5,440 nucleotides of DNA from Planctomycetota bacterium (GTDB taxonomy: Bacteria; Planctomycetota; Phycisphaerae; Phycisphaerales; UBA1924): contig JAEYNG010000442.1 in NCBI GenBank assembly GCA_023412695.1, forward strand, positions 1 to 5,440. The letters run 5' to 3'. Position 1 is the first letter of the stretch, and each line of letters opens with the position of its first letter. This document shows positions 1-5,440 of the stretch, one piece after another. The position numbers were made by a program, and so were the translations under genes. Below the pieces are notes generated by a model, which was not told the origin of the DNA, did not search any database, and was given only the letters and a program-made list of their open reading frames with translations.

Positions 1-231
1 GCCTCCATCTTCCCCTTTGGCCACCGCTCGCCGACAGGTGACGTCCCGCGGCAGGCATGAGTTTAACACCTCAATCCCCTCCCTGCCTAGCCGTTCCACG
101 GGATTTCCAACTGTTTGTCAGAGACCGAGTTGCCGTCTTCTCCACCCATCCGACGGGTCTGCTGCCAACCGGCGTCCAAGCATCGGTACACTGCACGCCC
201 GGACCCCAACGAACCCTTCCCGGAGTTCCCG
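1..231. other. Non-coding leader upstream of the tricorn-like protease
   Basis: I see no supportable gene in this stretch. Open frames run through it but their translations are low-complexity Pro/Ser/Arg/Thr text typical of shadow frames in GC-rich DNA. One frame is open from base 1 to a TGA at 58-60 and could be the last 19 codons of a gene lying to the left, but nothing in it is recognisable. The plus strand is rich in pyrimidines. The stretch presumably carries the promoter and 5' untranslated region of the protease operon, but I found no convincing paired -35/-10 boxes. Confidence 0.5.
222..225 (+). promoter_or_regulatory. Shine-Dalgarno (GGAG) that fixes the protease start
   Basis: GGAG lies six bases before the ATG at 232. 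It supports that ATG over the upstream in-frame TTG at 115. The 39 extra codons from the TTG would place a Pro/Arg/Cys-rich stretch ahead of what looks like an intact export signal. Confidence 0.6.
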
Positions 232-3200
232 ATGCCTGTCGCCCGCCACGCGATCCTCTTTCTCTCCCTCTCCGCCGCCGCGCCCCTCGGGTGCGCCGCC
301 CACCTCCGCGCACCGGTCATGCACCTGCAGCCCGCCGCGAACCCCGCGCCGACCGAGGTCGCGTTTCCTGAGTACCCCTCCCTTTCCCCGGACGGGAAGA
401 CCCTTGTCTTTGCGTGGGCCGGTGACCTCTGGGCGAGCCCGACTACCGGCGGCACCGCCTCCCGCCTCACGGCCCATCCGGCCACCGAACGCCGTGCCGT
501 GTTCTCTCCCGACGGCTCACTCCTTGCCTTTGAGTCCGACCGCGACGGAACCCGCAACATCTATTTGATGCCCCTGACCCGTGATGGGAACACCATTCTT
601 GGGGGGTCGATTTCCCGGATTACCACCAGCGACCGCGGCCAAGGCCTCTCCGCCTTCTCAGTCGATTCCAAGTCCTTGTATTTCAGTGGTTTACATGCGC
701 CGGAACTCCACCGCTCCGCCCGCATGTACGTCGTTGACCTCGTCCAGAACGACGACGGCTCCTACCGCGGCGGGCCGGTGCGCGAACTGACCGGGGCCTT
801 CGGCAGCACCCCCCGCGCCACCCCGGATGGCTCAATCCTCTTTTACAGGGGCCGGTTCGACCCCGAGCGCCCCAAATACCGCGGCTCCGGCAGCATGGAC
901 ATCTTCTCCATGTCCCTGGCCGACAAGACCTTCCGGCAGCTCACGACCGACCCGGCCAACGACTTCGATGCTTGGCCCGGCCCGGACGGCTCAGTCGTTT
1001 TCCTCTCTAGCCGGGACGGGGTGAACAACCTCTGGAAGTTGCGCGCGGGAACCACCGACGCTGGTGACCAGCCGATGCAGCTTACCAACTTCGAGCCCAC
1101 CGCCGAGGAGTACACCATCGGCCACGGCGTCCACGACCTGACCGTCTCCGCCGACGGCTCGACCGCCGCGTTCATGCTCTGGGGCGCGGTCTACCGCCTC
1201 GACCTTACCCAGGCCGACGCGCGGCCGGAGCGCGTGACCATCCACGTCGGCTCAGATATCCCCAATGTGGATTTCCAGCACCTGAACATCAGCTCGCAGG
1301 TCTCCGAGGCCGCGCTCTCCCCCGACGGCAAGACGATGGCCGTCGTCGCCCGCGGCGAAGTGTTCATCCGCCCCACCACCGAGGGCCGGCCCACCCGTCG
1401 CGTTACCAACTCCTATGGCCGCGAACGCGACCTCGCATGGTCGCCCGACGGCGCAACGCTCTACTTTGCCTCCGACGAGCCCGCCGAGGGCGCGCAGCCC
1501 GGCGCATACTCGATCTATCACGCCCGGGTCGCCATCGCCCGCGAGGACCTGAAGCCCAAGCCAGAGACAGAGAAAACCTCCGAGGCCAAGCCTGACGACA
1601 GCAAGAAGCCCGACGCTAAGAAGGACGACAACAAGCCCGACCCCGGCAAGCGCTGGGCAGAGGCGATCACGTTCGAGGTTTCCCCCTTCATCGTTCCTGG
1701 CGATGACGCCCGCCGGCCGCTCCCCTCCCCTGACGGCACGAAGCTCCTCTACACCCGCGGCCGCGGCGACATCGTGCTGCGCACGCTGGACGACGGCGCG
1801 CCCGGCGACGAGCGCGTGCTGATCCCGAGCTGGGACTCAGGAGAGATTCTCTGGGCATCCGATTCCCGCCATGTCGTGTACGCGATGCACGACCTTGATT
1901 TCAATATCGACATCTGGCTGCTCAACACCGGCGACGCGGACGCCGAGCCGATCAACCTCACCCGCCACCCCGACAACGATTTCTCGCCGCGGCTCAGCGC
2001 CGACGGCAAGGTCCTCACCTTCCTCTCCGAGCGCGGCAGCGGCGACGACGCCATCGATGTCTACCAGGTTTACCTCGACCTCGAGCTCGAGGGCATGACC
2101 CCCTACGAGCGCGACGAGTACTTCAAGAAGGCCGCGGAGACCGCGGGCAAGCGCAAGCCGCTCGAAGTTCCCGCGCCGAAGCCTGAAGCGAAGCCGGAGA
2201 GCAAGACCGACGACAACGCGGCGGGAAACGCGCCGGCGGGCGAAGCCGAGCCCGATGAAGCGAAGCCCGACGAGCCGAAGGCGGACGACAAGCCCGCGCC
2301 CAAGCCCGCCGCGGAGCCCAAGCCGCTGAGGTTCGACGCCGAGGACGCGTACATGCGCATCCGCCGCATCACTTCGTCCCGCGGCAGCGAGAACAATCTC
2401 GCCGTCACACCGGGCGCCGACCGCATCATCTTCGTCGCCCCCGGCGAGGACGGCCCCTCGTCCCTCGTCAGCGTCGATCACAAGGGCCAGGACCGCAAGG
2501 TCATCTCCACCGGCCCGGCCAGCGGCGTCGATGTCTCGCTCACCGGCGACCGCGTCGTGTTCATCAAGAGCGGCGCGGCCAACACCGCGCCCAAGACCGG
2601 CGGCAAGGTGGACGCCTGGCCCATTGATGCACAGATCCAGATCGAGGTCGCGCGACAGCAGCGGCAGAAGTTCCTCGAGGCCGCGCGCGTCGTCGGGCAG
2701 AACTTTTATCACCCGACGCTCAAGGGCCTCGACTGGGACAAGCTCACCCAGCGCTACCTCGCCCTCGCCGAGAAGACCCGCACCAGCGAGTCGTTCAACC
2801 GCATCGTGGACATGCTGTTCGGCGAGCTCGACGGCTCGCACCTGGGCATCAACGGCGGGAGCGCGGGCGGCACGTGGAACGCGCCCGACTTCTCGGTTGG
2901 CTACCTCGGCGCGATCTTCGAGCCTGTCGAGGGCGGCTTCAAGGTGACCGAGGTCACGCCCAAGGGCCCGGCCGACCGCGCGGGCTCGCGTCTCTCCGTC
3001 GGCGATGTCATCGTCGAGGTCAACGGCGAACCCCTCGCCGCGGACGGCGAGCACCCGGCCTCCGGCCTCGACGGCGCGATGGTCAACACCGCGGGCAAGG
3101 AGACGCTGCTCAAGGTCCGCGCCGAGGACGGCGCGACGCGCCTTGTGCTGATCGTCCCTATCGGCTGGGGCGAGTGGGACCGCCTGCGTTATGACCAGAT

Positions 3201-3843
3201 CGTCCGGCAACGACGCGACATGGTTGAAAAGCTCTCGAACGGTCGGCTCGGCTACCTCCACATCCGCGGGATGAGCGAGCCTAGCGTCCGCGACTTCGAG
3301 CGCGACCTGTACGCCGCGGGCAAGGACAAGGACGGGCTTGTCATCGACGTCCGCGACAACGGCGGCGGCTGGACCGCGGACATCCTGCTCGCCTCGCTCA
3401 CCGCGCCGCGCCACGCCAAGACGCAGCCCCGCGGCGTCGATCCAAAGGACGTCCCCGATGACGCCTACCCGCGCGACCGCCGCCTCATCTATGCCTGGAC
3501 GCGGCCCATCAATGTCCTCATCAATCAGAACTCCTTCTCCAACGCGGAGATCTTCGCGCACGCGATCAAGGGCATCGGCCGCGGCCGGCTCATCGGCACC
3601 GCCACGTTCGGCGGCGTCATCTCCACCGGCGGCACCTCGCTCATCGACGGCACCACCGTCCGACTGCCGTTCCGCGGGTGGTACCTGCCCGACGGCACCG
3701 ATCAGGAGAACAACGGCGCCAAGCCCGACGTCGATGTCCCGCAGACCCCCGCCGACGAGGCCGCGGGACGCGACGCGCAGCTCGAGGCCGCGGTGAAGGA
3801 CCTGCTCACGCAGATCGACAACCCGGCGAGAACGTCGCGATGA
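232..3843 (+). CDS. Exported tricorn-core-like S41 peptidase with two beta-propellers and a PDZ domain
   Basis: Predicted serine endopeptidase of the tricorn group in family S41, which trims oligopeptides. The start at 232 has a GGAG ribosome site and opens an export signal: basic MPVARH, hydrophobic AILFLSLSAAA, then PLGC with Cys21. Pro at -3 makes the lipobox imperfect, so either a lipoprotein or a periplasmic protein is possible. Propeller strand motifs of the SPDG type lie near residues 53, 93, 145, 198, 251, 307 (six), then 364, 405, 500, 544, 590, 728, 771 (seven), matching the beta6 + beta7 layout of archaeal tricorn. C1 follows at about 800-885, PDZ at about 889-976 and the S41 domain at about 1004-1170. 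By motif, the tetrad is Ser869-His870 in GELDGSH, nucleophile Ser1103 in NSFSNAE and Glu1159 in QENNGAKPD; VRDNGGGW fits the oxyanion region. At 1203 residues it is longer than archaeal tricorn (about 1070), mostly because of the signal and two charged inserts. Its stop overlaps the next start. Family assignment is firm; cell location and substrates are inferred. Confidence 0.92.
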   Translation: MPVARHAILFLSLSAAAPLGCAAHLRAPVMHLQPAANPAPTEVAFPEYPSLSPDGKTLVFAWAGDLWASPTTGGTASRLTAHPATERRAVFSPDGSLLAFESDRDGTRNIYLMPLTRDGNTILGGSISRITTSDRGQGLSAFSVDSKSLYFSGLHAPELHRSARMYVVDLVQNDDGSYRGGPVRELTGAFGSTPRATPDGSILFYRGRFDPERPKYRGSGSMDIFSMSLADKTFRQLTTDPANDFDAWPGPDGSVVFLSSRDGVNNLWKLRAGTTDAGDQPMQLTNFEPTAEEYTIGHGVHDLTVSADGSTAAFMLWGAVYRLDLTQADARPERVTIHVGSDIPNVDFQHLNISSQVSEAALSPDGKTMAVVARGEVFIRPTTEGRPTRRVTNSYGRERDLAWSPDGATLYFASDEPAEGAQPGAYSIYHARVAIAREDLKPKPETEKTSEAKPDDSKKPDAKKDDNKPDPGKRWAEAITFEVSPFIVPGDDARRPLPSPDGTKLLYTRGRGDIVLRTLDDGAPGDERVLIPSWDSGEILWASDSRHVVYAMHDLDFNIDIWLLNTGDADAEPINLTRHPDNDFSPRLSADGKVLTFLSERGSGDDAIDVYQVYLDLELEGMTPYERDEYFKKAAETAGKRKPLEVPAPKPEAKPESKTDDNAAGNAPAGEAEPDEAKPDEPKADDKPAPKPAAEPKPLRFDAEDAYMRIRRITSSRGSENNLAVTPGADRIIFVAPGEDGPSSLVSVDHKGQDRKVISTGPASGVDVSLTGDRVVFIKSGAANTAPKTGGKVDAWPIDAQIQIEVARQQRQKFLEAARVVGQNFYHPTLKGLDWDKLTQRYLALAEKTRTSESFNRIVDMLFGELDGSHLGINGGSAGGTWNAPDFSVGYLGAIFEPVEGGFKVTEVTPKGPADRAGSRLSVGDVIVEVNGEPLAADGEHPASGLDGAMVNTAGKETLLKVRAEDGATRLVLIVPIGWGEWDRLRYDQIVRQRRDMVEKLSNGRLGYLHIRGMSEPSVRDFERDLYAAGKDKDGLVIDVRDNGGGWTADILLASLTAPRHAKTQPRGVDPKDVPDDAYPRDRRLIYAWTRPINVLINQNSFSNAEIFAHAIKGIGRGRLIGTATFGGVISTGGTSLIDGTTVRLPFRGWYLPDGTDQENNGAKPDVDVPQTPADEAAGRDAQLEAAVKDLLTQIDNPARTSR
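1552..1650 (+). other. Charged low-complexity insert 1 in the second propeller
   Basis: Codes for residues 441-473 of the protease, between the propeller strands at about 405 and 500. By hand count 25 of 33 residues are Lys, Pro, Asp or Glu, and short KPD-type units recur. It is probably a disordered, solvent-exposed loop. The DNA repeats short words such as AAGCCCGAC and GACGACA, which would suit growth by local duplication. Confidence 0.7.
2167..2328 (+). other. Charged low-complexity insert 2 in the second propeller
   Basis: Codes for residues 646-699 of the protease, between the propeller strands at about 590 and 728. By hand count 46 of 54 residues are Lys, Pro, Asp, Glu or Ala. It shares the words GACGACAA and AAGCCCG with insert 1, although the two differ in length and order. 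It is probably disordered and exposed. Its flanks return to ordinary propeller sequence (DVYQVYLDLELEGM before, YMRIRRITSSRGS after), so it is an insert rather than a domain boundary. Confidence 0.7.
3840..3843 (+). promoter_or_regulatory. ATGA stop/start overlap (translational coupling)
   Basis: The ATG of the downstream gene (3840-3842) overlaps the TGA stop of the protease (3841-3843). The only nearby ribosome-site candidate is a weak GGCGAG at 3825-3830, nine bases before the ATG. This arrangement normally means that ribosomes finishing the first gene restart on the second, giving linked expression. Confidence 0.75.
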
Positions 3844-4637
3844 ACCTCGTGGCGGCAATCGCGGGCGCAGTGACAGCCACGGCCGTCGTTGCGCCCGCAT
3901 CGCTCGCGCCGCCACCTTCGTTCGGCGACTTCACGGCCTCGCGCCACGGCTTTGCCTTCGTCAACCACTTCACCGGCTCCTCGCTCCCCGGCCCGCTCGT
4001 GCTGCTGCACGGTGCGCTCAACGCGCCGAGTGAGTACGGGCTCTGCGGCGGCATGTGCTTCGCCGCCGCGGACTTCTACATCGCCGGGCGTACGCCGCCG
4101 CGATCCACGACCCCGCCGCGTCGCGGCACCGCGCTGTACCGCTACATCTACCAGCGCCAAGCCGATTCGCTCGGCGAGCGTCTCGCCTACGCCGCGCAGT
4201 TCTCGCTGTGGATGGACATGCCCGACACGGGCCCGTTCTCCGCCAGCGCAGCGTCTGTCGCCCAGCTCAACGACGCCCTCGCCCTCCTCGACGACGGCAA
4301 GCCCGCGCACATCGGCCTTGTGTACATCTCTTCAAAGCAGACCCGCGAGCCGTGGCACAACCACCAGGTGCTCGCGACTTCGTACCGCCTCGACGAGAAC
4401 GACGGCGGCGCGACCGCATGCTCGCTTCGCATCTACGACCCCAACTACCCCGGCGATGACGGCGTGCGCATCGACCTCGCCCTCGCGCTCGAAGGCTTCG
4501 AGCGCATCGGCCACGCGATGGTGCCGGTCGTCAACGCCGAGTGCCGACGCATCGTCACCGAGCGCCCGCCCCGTCGCGTCCGCGGCGTGTTCCTCATGCC
4601 CTACTCGCCCAAGGTTCCGCCCAACGGGCTGCGCTAG
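3840..4637 (+). CDS. Probable exported Cys/His protein of unknown function, papain-like fold suspected
   Basis: Function not established. The ATG at 3840 was chosen because it overlaps the protease stop and because the protein then opens with a hydrophobic Ala/Val-rich segment (residues 3-23, ending SLA before a Pro run) resembling a Sec signal, though with no basic residue at the start. An open frame extends upstream to 3678 but only gives Arg-rich text antiparallel to the protease code. The mature part carries GLCGGMCFAAADFY (Cys69, Cys73), then YIYQRQADSLGERL (102-115), then HNHQVLATSYRLD (His173, His175) and IYDPNYPGDDG (Asp200, Asn202). A Cys beside Gly-Gly at the start of a helix, a later His before a hydrophobic strand and a following Asp/Asn on another strand are the order expected of papain-fold peptidases and transglutaminase-like enzymes. 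From memory the combination of motifs recurs in bacterial proteins labelled hypothetical. Catalysis is inferred. Alternatives are a catalytically dead binding protein or a C39-like hydrolase. Confidence 0.8.
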   Translation: MNLVAAIAGAVTATAVVAPASLAPPPSFGDFTASRHGFAFVNHFTGSSLPGPLVLLHGALNAPSEYGLCGGMCFAAADFYIAGRTPPRSTTPPRRGTALYRYIYQRQADSLGERLAYAAQFSLWMDMPDTGPFSASAASVAQLNDALALLDDGKPAHIGLVYISSKQTREPWHNHQVLATSYRLDENDGGATACSLRIYDPNYPGDDGVRIDLALALEGFERIGHAMVPVVNAECRRIVTERPPRRVRGVFLMPYSPKVPPNGLR

Positions 4638-4652
4638 TCGGCCCACAGCCCG
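4625..4652. terminator. Inverted repeat spanning both convergent stop codons
   Basis: CGGGCTG (4625-4631) and CAGCCCG (4646-4652) are perfect 7-bp inverted arms around a 14-base loop that contains the shared CTAG stop. A hairpin would form in transcripts from either side. There is no T-run after either arm, so it is not a standard intrinsic terminator; it could still slow polymerase, or protect 3' ends after factor-dependent termination. An arm of this length can also arise by chance in GC-rich DNA. Confidence 0.3.
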
Positions 4653-5434
4653 CTCAGCTTCGCGGCGGCGGCCAGCAGCAGCAGCGTGATCACGATCCGC
4701 ACGACCCGCGTCGGCAACACGTGCGTGAGCTGCGCGCCCGCGACACCGCCGATCATCGCCGTCGGCGCCATTGCGCCCGCCAGCAGCGTCGCGTCAACGA
4801 CCGACTGATCGAGCGACGGCAGCGACGCGAGCTTCACGCCCGCGCCGATCACCGACGTGATGCAGATCACCGCGCTGCTCGTCGCGATCGCCTGCTTCAG
4901 CGGCACGCGGCAGATCATCTGCAGCGCGGGCACCAGTAGCACCCCACCGCCCAGCCCCAGGAGCCCGCCGACAAACCCCGTCAGCGCGGCGCTCACCGCG
5001 AGGCGCGTGCGCGTCGTGCGCTGCCCGTCGGCGTCAACGCCCTTTTTCGCCAGCAGCCGCCAGACGTTGAACACGCAGTACACCAGCAGGAACGCCGCGA
5101 GCGCCTTGCGCAGCACGTCGCCGTTGAACATATTGCCGACGAGCACGCCGGCGATCATGCTCGAGATCGTCCACGGCAGGAGCGACGGCAGCAGGTCCTT
5201 CCGCACCGCGCCGTTGCGGTGATGACGCACCGCCGCGGGGAACGATACGAACACGTTCACGATCATCGCCGCGGCCATGTAGAGGTGGTGCGTGTGCGGC
5301 GTCGGCTCCCCGAACACCCAGTGCAGCGCTGGCAGCATGATCATCGAGCCGCCGACCCCGGCCAGCCCGCCGAGCAGGCCCGCGCCAAGCCCGATCACCC
5401 CTGCCCCGCCGATCTCAAGCCATGTCAGCTGCAT
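4634..5434 (-). CDS. TauE/SafE-family membrane permease (putative anion or sulfur-compound exporter)
   Basis: Inner-membrane transporter of the TauE/SafE family, whose studied members move sulfite, sulfoacetate or similar organic and sulfur anions; the substrate here cannot be told from sequence. At 266 residues it has the usual family length. The two internal repeats are clear: GLLGGLAGVGGSMIMLPAL at 19-37 and GFVGGLLGLGGGVLLVPAL at 153-171. Around eight hydrophobic segments are visible, near 8-37 (possibly re-entrant), 52-69, 84-103, 107-128, 145-170, 183-203, 212-235 and 244-260. The second half keeps ATSSAVICITSVIGAG (184-199). The matching place in the first half reads THHLYMAAAMIVNVF (48-62), with His47, His49 and His50 nearby and His71-His72 soon after. 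The ATG at 5434 fits the family start, but the window ends six bases upstream, so the ribosome site and promoter are not visible and an earlier start is possible. It converges on the Cys/His gene with a 4-bp stop overlap. Confidence 0.92.
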   Translation of the reverse strand: MQLTWLEIGGAGVIGLGAGLLGGLAGVGGSMIMLPALHWVFGEPTPHTHHLYMAAAMIVNVFVSFPAAVRHHRNGAVRKDLLPSLLPWTISSMIAGVLVGNMFNGDVLRKALAAFLLVYCVFNVWRLLAKKGVDADGQRTTRTRLAVSAALTGFVGGLLGLGGGVLLVPALQMICRVPLKQAIATSSAVICITSVIGAGVKLASLPSLDQSVVDATLLAGAMAPTAMIGGVAGAQLTHVLPTRVVRIVITLLLLAAAAKLSGLWAD

Positions 5435-5440
5435 GCTCGC

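Noticed and set aside
115..192. Promoter-like words: TTGTCA at 115-120 and TACACT at 187-192
   Set aside because: TTGTCA has no acceptable -10 box at 16-18 bases. TACACT has only CTGCCA at 162-167 as a partner, with 19-base spacing, and each matches its consensus at only four of six positions. Such weak pairs are common by chance.
115..231. TTG at 115 as the protease start (39 extra residues)
   Set aside because: The ATG at 232 has a GGAG six bases upstream and immediately begins a signal-like sequence. The extension would bury that signal behind a Pro/Arg/Cys-rich stretch.
17..568. A 183-codon plus-strand frame covering the leader and protease start
   Set aside because: It is Ser/Pro/Arg/Thr-rich, has no recognisable motif, and overlaps the signal and first propeller strands of the protease in another frame.
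3678..3839. Upstream extension of the Cys/His gene to a GTG at 3678
   Set aside because: The added 54 codons are Arg-rich text inside the protease C-terminus with no family motif. They would also hide the hydrophobic signal-like start at 3840.
1837..3915. A 692-codon open frame on the minus strand opposite the protease
   Set aside because: It lies antisense to the well-supported PDZ and S41 coding sequence. Its translation is Arg/Ala/Asp/Val-rich with no recognisable motif, and long open antisense frames are expected when codons nearly always end in G or C.
3889..4689. A 266-codon plus-strand frame (and others) overlapping the Cys/His gene
   Set aside because: The translation is low-complexity Ser/Arg/Thr/Ala, typical of a +1 shadow frame. 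The Cys/His frame has clear protein-like motifs and a sensible start.

Overview
The window comes from a GC-rich bacterium. Most codons end in G or C, and there is almost no space between genes. An exported tricorn-type protease with Lys/Pro/Asp/Glu-rich inserts, joined to a conserved secreted protein of unknown function, would suit a planctomycete (perhaps Phycisphaerae) or a similar environmental phylum. This placement is a guess from gene content and style, since no phylogenetic marker is present.

Layout: positions 1-231 hold no supportable gene and act as the leader of the first gene. Positions 232-3843 (+) encode a 1203-residue tricorn-core-like peptidase of family S41. It has an N-terminal export signal, 13 recognisable beta-propeller strand motifs that split 6 + 7, a mixed C1 domain, a PDZ domain and an S41 catalytic domain with all four expected catalytic residues. 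Positions 3840-4637 (+) encode a 265-residue, probably exported protein with a Cys...His...Asp/Asn pattern like that of papain-fold enzymes. It overlaps the protease gene in an ATGA stop/start junction, so the two are almost certainly translated from one message. Positions 4634-5434 (-) encode a 266-residue TauE/SafE-type membrane permease. It converges on the second gene, and the two stop codons share one CTAG palindrome inside a 7-bp inverted repeat.

Working model (inference): the two plus-strand genes form a small operon for peptide breakdown outside the cytoplasm, with the tricorn-like enzyme cutting peptides and the Cys/His protein as a possible companion hydrolase. The permease belongs to a different transcription unit and has no evident functional link. 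The coupled Cys/His protein is the least described element here and the best candidate for something new. There is no sign of a mobile element, CRISPR array, tRNA or rRNA.
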